Below are positions 32,426-40,345 of a stretch of 64,000 nt of DNA, one piece after another. The notes under the pieces were generated by a model, which saw nothing but the letters and a program-made list of their open reading frames with translations, was not told where the DNA came from and did not search any database. Origin of the DNA: Candidatus Poribacteria bacterium (GTDB lineage Bacteria > Poribacteria > WGA-4E > WGA-3G); contig PYIY01000196.1 in NCBI GenBank assembly GCA_003635195.1, positions 1-64,000 on the forward strand. The letters run 5' to 3'. The position numbers were made by a program, and so were the translations under genes. Numbering within the stretch: the stretch's first letter is position 1; each line of letters starts with the position of its first letter.

Positions 32426-33652
32426 ATGGAGGAAAAACCGATTCTATCCATCGTAGTCCCGGTTTACAACGAAGAGGACAATATCCGTCCATTGTTTGAC
32501 AAGATTCAAACGGTATGTGAGTTAATCGGTGATGCTTATGAAGTGCTATTCGTGGACGACGGCAGTCAGGACAAAACTTTCGCCGTACTTTCAGAATTAA
32601 GCAACCAGGCACCGCAATTGGCAGTCATCCGATTCCAAAAGAATGCCGGACAGACAGCTGCGATGGCAGCGGGCTTCGCATTCGCGCGAGGACAACGGAT
32701 TATCAGTATGGACGGTGATTTGCAAAACGATCCGAGTGATATTCCGAGGCTACTTGAAAAGCTTGACGAAGGCTACGACTTAGTCTGTGGGTGGCGCAAA
32801 GAGCGACAAGATAAATTTTTGACGCGGCGTGTCCCGTCTATCGTTGCCAACTGGATTATCGCTAAAGTGACAGGCGTTCCTATCCACGACAACGGATGCT
32901 CCCTTAAAGCGTATCGGGCATCGGTCATTAAACAGGTATTGCTCTATGGAGAGATGCACCGATTTATTCCTGCGATGTCTACGGTGGCAGGCGCGCGTAT
33001 CACCGAAATTGTTGTGTCACATCACCCGCGACGTTTCGGAAAAAGCAAGTACGGGCTTGGGAGAGTATGGCGCGTTATGTTAGATATTATTGCCTTTAAG
33101 TTTATAATTTCTGTCTTCAGATCGCGCCCGAAATCGCAAAAACCGAAAAAACTGTGGCAACGCCTATCAGATGTCCTTTTTCACCGAAAGCAGAGGGCAT
33201 TTCGTGTTGCTGCGATTTTAAGTCTCCCTTTTTTCATTTTAGGACGCATTTTATTCGGTAGTGCCAACATCGTAGTGGTTAGCTGCTTCAGCTTAGCAGT
33301 CGCCTTACTGGGGCTTGGGTGGTTGACAGAGCACCACATTCAACAAGCTAAACAGAAGTTACCAGAGTTGGGGAAACTCACTCGCTTTTTCATCTTTAGA
33401 TGTAAACGGAGACCCATTCGGTGCTTTGGTCCCATCGGCGTGATGTTGTTGATACTCGGGGGAATTCTATTAATTCCGCAGGTGGGTTCACTGTTATCAA
33501 ATGTGTTGAACGTTGCAGCATCAGATCTAAGTGCTATTTCTATCACAACTGGCATTTTGGTATTCTGCTTTGGACTCTTCGGGGAACTCATCGCTTTTGC
33601 GAATGCAAAACAGGTAAAAGACTACACCGTCGAAACATTTCTGAATTTTTGA
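32426..33652 (+). CDS. family 2 glycosyltransferase with C-terminal membrane domain
   Basis: 408 residues. GT2 fold at residues 1-230: LSIVVPVYNEEDNIRPLFD, FVDDGSQDKTF, the DxD-type SMDGDLQNDPSDI, and GCSLKAYR with HHPRRFGKSKYGLGR. This is the dolichol-phosphate-mannose synthase/undecaprenyl-phosphate-sugar type. About four hydrophobic segments follow (about 255-400). It probably links a sugar to a lipid carrier at the inner membrane. The start codon abuts the leader repeat. Confidence 0.88.
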   Translation: MEEKPILSIVVPVYNEEDNIRPLFDKIQTVCELIGDAYEVLFVDDGSQDKTFAVLSELSNQAPQLAVIRFQKNAGQTAAMAAGFAFARGQRIISMDGDLQNDPSDIPRLLEKLDEGYDLVCGWRKERQDKFLTRRVPSIVANWIIAKVTGVPIHDNGCSLKAYRASVIKQVLLYGEMHRFIPAMSTVAGARITEIVVSHHPRRFGKSKYGLGRVWRVMLDIIAFKFIISVFRSRPKSQKPKKLWQRLSDVLFHRKQRAFRVAAILSLPFFILGRILFGSANIVVVSCFSLAVALLGLGWLTEHHIQQAKQKLPELGKLTRFFIFRCKRRPIRCFGPIGVMLLILGGILLIPQVGSLLSNVLNVAASDLSAISITTGILVFCFGLFGELIAFANAKQVKDYTVETFLNF

Positions 33653-33686
33653 TTATTCTTTACGGTTAGGTCAGGAAGGGTAATAT

Positions 33687-34841
33687 GTGGTGAATCGTGC
33701 TTCTGATTCTAAATTTTCCCAAGATTGGCGCAGTGAATTTCCGGTAACCGAAACTTACATTTATATGAACCATGCCGGTGTTGCGCCGTTATCGCGTCGG
33801 GTGCGAGACGCAATGGCAGGATTCATAGAAGATGCCACGCTTAATGGTGCAGTGCATGCTGACGATTGGGCGGAAGCAGCAGAGGTCTGCCGTGCAGGCG
33901 CGGCACGGCTCATCAACGCCGATGCCACCGAAATGGCGTTTATGAAGAATACTACGCAAGGAATCCTCATCGCTGCGAACGGTATTGACTGGCAGGTGGG
34001 GGACAATGTCGTCACAACAGCGGTCGAGTTTCCAGCGAATGTTTATCCATGGTGGTGTTTGAAGGAACGTTACGGTGTTAGCACGCGTATGGTGCCAGAG
34101 CGCGATGGACGCATCTCTATTGAAGATATTGCTGCCGCGATTGACGAGCGGACACGCGTTTTAACGATCAGCCATGTGGAATTTGCCTCCGGTTTCCGAA
34201 ACGACATCAAAGTGCTCGGCGAGCTCTGTCGAGAACGGGATATCTGGTTTGTTGTGGACGCTATTCAGAGTCTCGGTGTTATTGAAGTGGATGTGAAATC
34301 CTGTAACGTTGATATTCTCGCTGCTGATGGACACAAGTGGCTATTAGCACCGGAGGGTGCGGCGATCTTTTACTGTGCCGATGAAAGACGGGAACAGTTG
34401 ATTAACACCAATGTCGGTTGGGCGAGTGTCGTAAATCCGCGCGATTTCCTCAACTACGACCTAACCCAGAAACCGGACGCCACCCGTTTTGAAGAGGGGT
34501 CTTACAACAGCGTCGGATTATATGGACTCAAAGCAGCCCTGGACTTACTACATGATGTCAGTATCCCGGCAATTAAAGCACGGGTCTTGGAACTCACCGC
34601 ACGCTTAATAGAAGGATTGGCGGCGAAAGGTTATCGGGTCATCACACCAAAAACAGACGTAGATCGAGCAGGGATCGTTATCTTTGAAAGTGAAAGGCAT
34701 ACGCCCGCTGAAATCTATCAAATCCTCTATGACCAGAACATAATTACAGCAGAACGTGGGAGTGGGGTCAGAGTCTCGCCCCATTTTTACAACACACCCA
34801 CTGAAATCGAACGTCTGCTTGAAGTGTTACCGGACCTTTGA
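33687..34841 (+). CDS. class V aminotransferase (cysteine desulfurase-like fold)
   Basis: 384 residues from a GTG (AGGAAGGG upstream). Markers are YMNHAGVAPLS at the N-terminus, FMKNTTQGILIAANG, VDAIQSLGVIEVDV and the PLP lysine in AADGHKWLLAPEG. It could act as a cysteine desulfurase/selenocysteine-lyase type enzyme or on an amino-sugar or epimine; the desulfurase active Cys loop is not evident. Position gives no further hint. Confidence 0.85.
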   Translation: MVNRASDSKFSQDWRSEFPVTETYIYMNHAGVAPLSRRVRDAMAGFIEDATLNGAVHADDWAEAAEVCRAGAARLINADATEMAFMKNTTQGILIAANGIDWQVGDNVVTTAVEFPANVYPWWCLKERYGVSTRMVPERDGRISIEDIAAAIDERTRVLTISHVEFASGFRNDIKVLGELCRERDIWFVVDAIQSLGVIEVDVKSCNVDILAADGHKWLLAPEGAAIFYCADERREQLINTNVGWASVVNPRDFLNYDLTQKPDATRFEEGSYNSVGLYGLKAALDLLHDVSIPAIKARVLELTARLIEGLAAKGYRVITPKTDVDRAGIVIFESERHTPAEIYQILYDQNIITAERGSGVRVSPHFYNTPTEIERLLEVLPDL

Positions 34842-34883
34842 TATATAAAAAGATATGCTAACATCTAAAATAAGGGAAGAAAA

Positions 34884-36377
34884 TTGGAAACCATACACTC
34901 ACAAGATAACACTCAGACGTATATAGCCAGGCATGTTTTAACAATTTGCCTATCACTTATTCTTGGGTCTTTGTTAATGCTCAGTGCTTGTACAATGCCG
35001 GGTGGCAATCAGAAGGTTAATAAAATCCGTCTCTCCATTCAAAATACCTTACCCATCCCGCGGAAAAACGTTCCGATTGTGCTAACTGGGGTCCAACTCC
35101 GAAAGGTGAACCCCGATTTCTCTTTTAAAGCCTACTCAGTCACCACTAAAATAGCACAGCGGGAAGTGATGATTCCAGCACAAGCAGATGACTTGGATTA
35201 CGATGGAGAGCCTGATCAACTCTGTTTCCTACTAAGTTTAGAAGCAGAAGAGACAAAAGAAATTTCAATCCTTTACGAGCCGACTACTAAACTGACATTC
35301 ACGCTGGATTTTAACAAACAGACGCGAGCGGCGATCCTTCCTGAATTAAACGCAGTAGCAGCGATGGAATCAAATTTAATAGCGTATCTACTGGAGCCGA
35401 ACGGTGCCTTCATCGCGTACGGCAAAAAACGGGTGGAACTTTTCAGTATGGACGCAATGTTTCAATATGAATTAGATCCCCAGAGACCGCTCTCACCCGA
35501 ACTCAGGCAACACTTTGAAAGTAACGATATATCCCTTTCTCAAAAGATTCAAATGATTCAAATAGAGGTACAGAAACCCGACCAACGGTGGGTTGTACGA
35601 GATATTGAAAACCAAGAGAACTACTTTATTCGCAAATCGTACGATAGTGAGGTTTCCAATCTCGGACAGGAAACACAAACAGATGGGCAGTTAAATGTCG
35701 TGAAATCAATTGGGTTATCGCTGAACGCGCTTCTTGATCTTGAAACCACCGAGATGGTAGCACTAAACCCCCGTGAAGGTTTAATTGGCTGCGGCGGGAT
35801 TGCGCTATGGCATAAAGGAAAAGCAGAGATGATTCCACTACCTGTTGAAGGTGACTACGTTCGGATTCTCGCTGATGGTGCAATTCGATCGGTTGTTCAA
35901 AGGATAGTGCCAGAGTGGGAAATCAATGGCGAGACACGTCGATTAACATCAACAACCTTCATCTATGGAGAAAACCCGTGGATTGAACACTACGTCCATA
36001 TTGATGGAAACCTACCTACGGGTTACGCTATCCTCACTGGTATTCCGCATCTGAAAGGTACTTATAAAGAGGACAGAGAACAAGGGTGGATATGGAGTTG
36101 GGGAACAGACTTAAGTGGCATAGACACACTGGGTGTTGCTCTCATTGTTCCCGCCGGTCGCGCCCCGGACAACACACGTATGCCTGAGAACACCGACCTT
36201 TTGCCGGTTATCCTAACACCCGATACAGACGGCAGACTCAACTATCGGACGCTCGTTATCTGGGGTGGTGGTATTGACGGTATTGAGACAGAAGCAGAAT
36301 TCGTACAATATGTTCAAGATACGACAACCACTTTAAAGATCCCTCCACACATCAAGTTCCTACCGAAAGAGGAGTAG
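34884..36377 (+). CDS. lipoprotein, DUF4861-like
   Basis: 497 residues from a TTG with AAGGGAAG upstream. A lipobox LSAC follows the signal peptide at about residues 33-36, so it is a lipoprotein. The body is beta-rich (LSIQNTLPIPRKNVPIVLTG, DLDYDGEPDQLCFLL, YVHIDGNLPTGYAILTGIPH), resembling DUF4861 proteins that accompany polysaccharide-degrading enzymes. No catalytic residue is recognised. The stop codon TAG is part of a palindromic element (36374-36400). Confidence 0.7.
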   Translation: METIHSQDNTQTYIARHVLTICLSLILGSLLMLSACTMPGGNQKVNKIRLSIQNTLPIPRKNVPIVLTGVQLRKVNPDFSFKAYSVTTKIAQREVMIPAQADDLDYDGEPDQLCFLLSLEAEETKEISILYEPTTKLTFTLDFNKQTRAAILPELNAVAAMESNLIAYLLEPNGAFIAYGKKRVELFSMDAMFQYELDPQRPLSPELRQHFESNDISLSQKIQMIQIEVQKPDQRWVVRDIENQENYFIRKSYDSEVSNLGQETQTDGQLNVVKSIGLSLNALLDLETTEMVALNPREGLIGCGGIALWHKGKAEMIPLPVEGDYVRILADGAIRSVVQRIVPEWEINGETRRLTSTTFIYGENPWIEHYVHIDGNLPTGYAILTGIPHLKGTYKEDREQGWIWSWGTDLSGIDTLGVALIVPAGRAPDNTRMPENTDLLPVILTPDTDGRLNYRTLVIWGGGIDGIETEAEFVQYVQDTTTTLKIPPHIKFLPKEE

Positions 36378-36400
36378 GAGCGAGGTTACCTCGCCCCTAC
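36374..36400. repeat. GTAGGGGCGAGG-type palindrome (one mismatch)
   Basis: GTAGGAGCGAGG-TTA-CCTCGCCCCTAC, the near copy of the palindrome inside the sigma-WD40 gene. Its TAG at 36375-36377 is the stop codon of the upstream lipoprotein gene. Confidence 0.75.
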
Positions 36401-36414
36401 GATTGGGGAAAACT

Positions 36415-37014
36415 ATGCTCATCAAGGAAGAGTGTCTACAACTTATCGCAAACCAACGGACAGATGAAATTGTTATTACAACGATGGGAACCACAGTGCC
36501 GTGGGGCAAAATATCGACACATCCGTTAGACTATGCCTCCGTCGGAAGTGCGATGGGACACGCTGCCGATTTCGCGCTCGGCATCGCACTCGCAAAACCT
36601 GATAAGAAGATAGTTGTGCTCAACGGGGACGGCAGTATGCTAATGTGTTTGGGCACATTGGCAACGATTACTGCGCTGAATACACCACCACCGAACTATC
36701 TGCTTTTTGTTTGTGACAATGGGACCTACGAGGTTACAGGCAATCAACCCGTACCTGCTGGTAACACCGGTTTTAGCTGGACAATGATTGCGAAAGGTGC
36801 TGGTTTTAAACAGGTTTATGAATTTGAGGATGCGGACGCACTTGCAGCCGCACTCCCGAAAATCTGGAATGAAGTCGGCCCTGTCTTTGTGAGTCTGAAA
36901 ATTGCGAAAGCAAACGAACCACCGCCTGATCGATGGGGTGGTTTTCCTTATCCATATCTACAAGAATCGCTTGCTGAATCCACACATAAACTTAAGCAAG
37001 CACTCGCAAGGTAG
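36415..37014 (+). CDS. thiamine-diphosphate-binding enzyme, single C-terminal domain
   Basis: About 199 residues; the ATG at 36415 has GGGGAA upstream (a TTG at 36403 would add four residues). The ThDP-binding motif is VLNGDGSMLMCLGTLATITA, followed by FVCDNGTYEVTGNQPV. It has the length and layout of the beta subunit of sulfopyruvate or phosphonopyruvate decarboxylase, which needs a separate alpha (pyrimidine-binding) subunit, but no such gene is adjacent. The stop TAG lies in a GTAGTAG element. Confidence 0.75.
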   Translation: MLIKEECLQLIANQRTDEIVITTMGTTVPWGKISTHPLDYASVGSAMGHAADFALGIALAKPDKKIVVLNGDGSMLMCLGTLATITALNTPPPNYLLFVCDNGTYEVTGNQPVPAGNTGFSWTMIAKGAGFKQVYEFEDADALAAALPKIWNEVGPVFVSLKIAKANEPPPDRWGGFPYPYLQESLAESTHKLKQALAR

Positions 37015-37037
37015 TAGGCATGCTCCGTCATGCCGTA
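37011..37037 (+). repeat. GTAGTAG-hairpin element
   Basis: GTAGTAG then GGCATG-ctccgt-CATGCC, followed by GTAAC. Its first TAG (37012-37014) is the stop of the ThDP gene. Confidence 0.7.
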
Positions 37038-37046
37038 ACTCTCAAA

Positions 37047-37074
37047 GTAGTAGGCACGCGCCGTCGTGCCGTAA
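37047..37074 (+). repeat. GTAGTAG-hairpin element, tandem copy
   Basis: GTAGTAG then GGCACG-cgccgt-CGTGCC, followed by GTAACC. Compared with 37011 the stem changes on both sides (ATG/CAT to ACG/CGT), so base-pairing is kept. It ends 14 bp before the next start codon. Confidence 0.7.
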
Positions 37075-37088
37075 CCTATAGGACAATT

Positions 37089-37988
37089 ATGGAAACCACA
37101 AAATTAGAGACGCGACGGATGGGACGTACGGAGATGAAACCAAACGCGCTCGCGCTCGGTGCAGCGTGGATCTGGCAGAAACCTGATGCTGAAGTCATTG
37201 GCGCGATTCGGCGTGCTATTGAACTCGGTATTAACTATATTGATACTTACCCCGGTCACGCCGAATATCTCTGGGGAGAGGCACTTTCTAATGGATTGCG
37301 AGAAAGCGTCTATCTACAAGCTAAAGTAGGCACGCATCCAGAACGACGAAAAGATTTCTCCGAAGATGGTACACGCTGGAGCGTCACGAACAGTCTCAAA
37401 GACCTCCGCACAGATTACCTCGATGCCGTGCTTATTCACGACCCGAACGATATGGAGAGCGTGCTGGCACCGGGGTGCGCTTTGGATACATTGGTAGAGA
37501 TGAAAGCGGCGGGTTCTATTCGACACATCGGTGCTGGCGTGCGTTCTCACGAATTCCACAAAGAGCTGATCGAAACCGGACATATTGACATTATCCTTAC
37601 CTTCTTAGACTATACGTTGTTATCGCAATCCGTGGCAGAGACGACATTGCCGTTGGCGCGCGAACACGATGTCGGTATTATTCTCGCGAGTCCGTTAGGC
37701 ATGGGGAGTTTGACGGGTGCGGAGCCGAAAGTTGAAGAGGAACGCAGACGGAATCCCGATGCAGAACCGAAGGCGTATGCGATGTGGAGGTGGTGTCAGG
37801 AACGCGGTGTCAATATCCGTCATCTGGCGATTCAGTTCTGTCTCTCTGCACCGATAGATGGCGTTGTTATGTTCGGTCCGGCGGATAAAGCACAAGTAGA
37901 AGACGGATATGAGGCGGCGACTGCAGATATTCCAGAGGATATTTGGGAGGCGTTTGAAACGGAATTTGGTATCAAGCGCGGGATGTAA
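37089..37988 (+). CDS. aldo/keto reductase
   Basis: 299 residues from the ATG at 37089 (METTKLETRRMGRTEMK; AGGA upstream). The longer frame to 37020 is just the palindromic repeats. Catalytic tetrad candidates are D in NYIDTYPGHAE, Y in the same segment, K in LQAKVG and H in VLIHDPND. The barrel strands and C-terminal VVMFGPADKAQVEDG are typical. It would reduce a carbonyl with NADPH; the substrate is unknown. Confidence 0.87.
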   Translation: METTKLETRRMGRTEMKPNALALGAAWIWQKPDAEVIGAIRRAIELGINYIDTYPGHAEYLWGEALSNGLRESVYLQAKVGTHPERRKDFSEDGTRWSVTNSLKDLRTDYLDAVLIHDPNDMESVLAPGCALDTLVEMKAAGSIRHIGAGVRSHEFHKELIETGHIDIILTFLDYTLLSQSVAETTLPLAREHDVGIILASPLGMGSLTGAEPKVEEERRRNPDAEPKAYAMWRWCQERGVNIRHLAIQFCLSAPIDGVVMFGPADKAQVEDGYEAATADIPEDIWEAFETEFGIKRGM

Positions 37989-37998
37989 GTGCAAAATT

Positions 37999-38799
37999 TT
38001 ACGCCTTTACTCCCGCCGCCAGATCTGATGCGAATTGCTTCACCGCAGCGAGCAACCCTGCTTCGTCATTCATATTTTCTTCAATAACATCAACAATAGC
38101 ACTCCCCACAATCACACCATCAGCGATTTGCGCTATTTGTGCTGCTTGATCAGGTGTTGATACACCGAAACCGACGCTGATTGGCTTGTCTGTGTGTTTA
38201 CGAAGTTCTGTGATCATCGGTGCGATTTCATCTGATAACATTGCCCTCGCGCCTGTTACGCCAGTTACCGAAACACAATAGATGAATCCCGTACTAACCG
38301 ATGCGATTAATTGCATCCGTTCCGGCGGGCTTGTCGGCGCGACGAGAAAGATCGTGGCGAGATTATACTTCGGCGCGACCTCAAGGAGGGGTTGTGCCTG
38401 TTCTGGCGGTAGGTCCGGTACGATGACCCCGTCAACACCTGCCGCTTGTGCTGCTTTACAAAATGCCGCCTCCCCCATCCGAAAGATCGGGTTATAGTAA
38501 CTCATCAGGGCAATAGGGATATCTGTCTGTGTACGGAGGTTCGTGACCATCTCCAGAATCTGCTGGAGTGAGATGTGATGTGTGAGTGCCCGCTCGCTTG
38601 CGCGTTGAACGGTGGGTCCGTCTGCAATCGGATCGGAAAAAGGGACACCGAGTTCGATGAGGTCTGCGCCTGCTGCCTCAAGCGTAAGAAGGAGTTTAGA
38701 GGTAAGTTCGGGGTTCGGGTCTCCGGCACAGAGGTACGGCATAAATGCCTGAACGCCTTGGTGTCGGAGTGCTTGAAATTTCTGGTCAATTCGATTCAT
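37999..38799 (-). CDS. trpA: tryptophan synthase alpha chain
   Basis: 266 residues. The catalytic pair is at the usual numbers, E49 (IELGVPFSDP) and D60 (ADGPTVQRAS). FMPYLCAGDP, ALMSYYNPIF and VSVTGVTGAR (phosphate loop) are conserved. TrpA splits indole-3-glycerol phosphate into indole, passed to TrpB. No trpB or other trp gene lies adjacent, so the trp operon is split here. A perfect promoter lies upstream (38839-38867). Confidence 0.95.
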   Translation of the reverse strand: MNRIDQKFQALRHQGVQAFMPYLCAGDPNPELTSKLLLTLEAAGADLIELGVPFSDPIADGPTVQRASERALTHHISLQQILEMVTNLRTQTDIPIALMSYYNPIFRMGEAAFCKAAQAAGVDGVIVPDLPPEQAQPLLEVAPKYNLATIFLVAPTSPPERMQLIASVSTGFIYCVSVTGVTGARAMLSDEIAPMITELRKHTDKPISVGFGVSTPDQAAQIAQIADGVIVGSAIVDVIEENMNDEAGLLAAVKQFASDLAAGVKA

Positions 38800-38838
38800 G
38801 GGTATACGTGGGTCTCGGCTTCCTATTGCGTTTTCTTA

Positions 38839-38867
38839 ATTATACCTTGCACGAACCGAATTGTCAA
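38839..38867 (-). promoter_or_regulatory. consensus sigma-70 promoter for trpA
   Basis: Minus strand: TTGACA (38862-38867), 17-base spacer, TATAAT (38839-38844), 40 bp before the trpA ATG. No leader peptide with Trp codons is seen between them. Confidence 0.85.
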
Positions 38868-39067
38868 GGGAGTATGTTTGGTTACAGGACACTTAATCTA
38901 TCGCTATAAATGCTTCGAGTGCTTCACGAGGCATCTCAACAAAGCGGCTTGACTACACTAAAAGTATATGCTAATCTATTTTAACCGTCCATTAAACGCT
39001 ATTTACGATATATTTTTCTCAAAAGTATGAAGGCACAACAGGTTGATCAGCATTTACGGAGAGACAG

Positions 39068-39646
39068 ATGTCATCACTTGCGGCAGAAACGCTTTTAACA
39101 CCAGAGGAATATCTCGCTTTAGAACGCAAGGCAACAGTCAAAAGTGAATATATTAACGGCGAAATACTTGCAATGTCTGGAGCGAGTCTGGCACCTACTC
39201 GCATCACAGCGGATATAGTCACTGAACTGAATAACCAACTGAGAGGTGGGGAGTGTGAAGTTATCAGTAACGATATGCGCGTAAAGACGGGCCCAAAAGG
39301 TGCCTACTTTTACCCGGATGTTGTCGTTTTCTGTGGCGAACCCAAAGTTGAGGATAATGTCTTCGATACACTTCTCAATCCGACGCTTGTTGTAGAGGTA
39401 CTTTCGCCATCAATCGAAGCGTATGACAAAGGCGAAAAATTTAGGCACTATCAAGAACTCACTTCTTTGCGGGAATACATCCTCGTTTCACAGGACAGGG
39501 TTCGCGTTGAACACTATCGCCTTGCTAAGACACAGTGGGTTCAGACCGAGTTGCGCCGACATGAAGATGTGTTGTCTCTTAACTCCATCCGATGTGAACT
39601 CCCTTTGCAAGACATCTACAGACGCGTCCCTGAAGTTATTTCATAA
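39068..39646 (+). CDS. Uma2-family (DUF820) putative endonuclease
   Basis: 192 residues with the family pattern: LLTPEEYLALERKATVKSEY, INGEILAMSGAS, ISNDMRVKT, FYPDVVVFCGEP (PD-(D/E)XK-like Asp), LVVEVLSPSIEAYDKGEKF (the E-x-K-like part) and HYQELTSLREYILV. Uma2 proteins are abundant, often multicopy, with unclear function. GGAGAGACAG precedes the ATG. The 3-prime end overlaps the convergent hypothetical gene by 31 bp. Confidence 0.88.
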   Translation: MSSLAAETLLTPEEYLALERKATVKSEYINGEILAMSGASLAPTRITADIVTELNNQLRGGECEVISNDMRVKTGPKGAYFYPDVVVFCGEPKVEDNVFDTLLNPTLVVEVLSPSIEAYDKGEKFRHYQELTSLREYILVSQDRVRVEHYRLAKTQWVQTELRRHEDVLSLNSIRCELPLQDIYRRVPEVIS

Positions 39647-39906
39647 TTCCTTGAATCACTTCCCCTGCCTTTGCGGAAATAGGTTGTATAACCAACCCGT
39701 TCAAAGAAAAGCGGAGAAGTCAAGCCTTCAGCACGCCGACGTTCGACAATTTCTATAGCAGAATCACCGAACCAAATTCGCCCACTTTTAGGATCGATCC
39801 CGGCTGTTTGTCCAATACGTTCAGTGATATCGTGCTGTTTCTGGTATTCTGCCCAGATACGCTTGGCATTCCGTGAATCGGCTTCTGTCCAATTTGAGTG
39901 TTGCAT
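39616..39906 (-). CDS. hypothetical small protein
   Basis: 96 residues, AAGGAG upstream of the ATG. The sequence (WTEADSRNAKRIWAEYQKQH, GIDPKSGRIWFGDSAIEIVE) looks like a real folded protein but no family is recognised with certainty; related small proteins are common near Uma2 genes. No catalytic motif seen. Confidence 0.6.
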   Translation of the reverse strand: MQHSNWTEADSRNAKRIWAEYQKQHDITERIGQTAGIDPKSGRIWFGDSAIEIVERRRAEGLTSPLFFERVGYTTYFRKGRGSDSRNYEITSGTRL

Positions 39907-40035
39907 TGTCGATTTCTCCTTTCTGTTGCAAGCGCAGTTTGAAACTGAGATCTTTCAACTAAAGAATATCACTAAACTTGAGCAATGTCAAATTATAGTG
40001 AAACCTGAAAATATCTGGGCACTTTTTGGCACAAC

Positions 40036-40060
40036 GGGCAATGAATTGCCCTACTACGAA
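40036..40060 (-). repeat. GTAGTAG-hairpin element, reverse orientation
   Basis: Plus strand GGGCAAT-GA-ATTGCCC followed by TACTACGAA, i.e. GTAGTA plus a stem on the minus strand. It ends 3 bp before the stop of the next gene. The stem differs from all other copies. Confidence 0.6.
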
Positions 40061-40063
40061 CGG

Positions 40064-40327
40064 TTAGGTCCCAAGGTCTAACGCTTCATCAATACGCTCA
40101 AGAATCCACTCTTTAATAAGCTCACCTGCTGGGATGCCGCGTTCCTCAGCAAGTGTTATCACAACCTCGGCATCTTCAGATGTTAGCCAGACAGAGGCTT
40201 TGAATTCATCGCCCTGTTTCAAGAGTGAGCCCTCCTGTTGCTCCATCTCTTGGGCTGCGAAGTATTCATCGTCATCGTAGACATCCTCGTATTCTTCAAC
40301 TTCGGGATCTATGATGTGTTTAAGCAT
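40064..40327 (-). CDS. small CopG/antitoxin-like protein
   Basis: 87 residues from the ATG at 40327 (AGGAG upstream; a TTG two codons earlier is possible). The N-terminal half is very acidic (YEDVYDDDEYFAAQEMEQQE). The C-terminal half reads ASVWLTSEDAEVVITLAEER, then GIPAGELIKEWILERID, a ribbon-helix-helix-like pattern of CopG/BrnA-type antitoxins. No cognate toxin gene is adjacent; the neighbour upstream is a frameshifted AAA/nuclease gene. Confidence 0.55.
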   Translation of the reverse strand: MLKHIIDPEVEEYEDVYDDDEYFAAQEMEQQEGSLLKQGDEFKASVWLTSEDAEVVITLAEERGIPAGELIKEWILERIDEALDLGT

Positions 40328-40345
40328 TATCAATTACTCCTGTGT

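Noticed and set aside
37020..37088. Upstream start for the aldo/keto reductase
   Set aside because: The extra 23 codons are just the two GTAGTAG hairpin elements.
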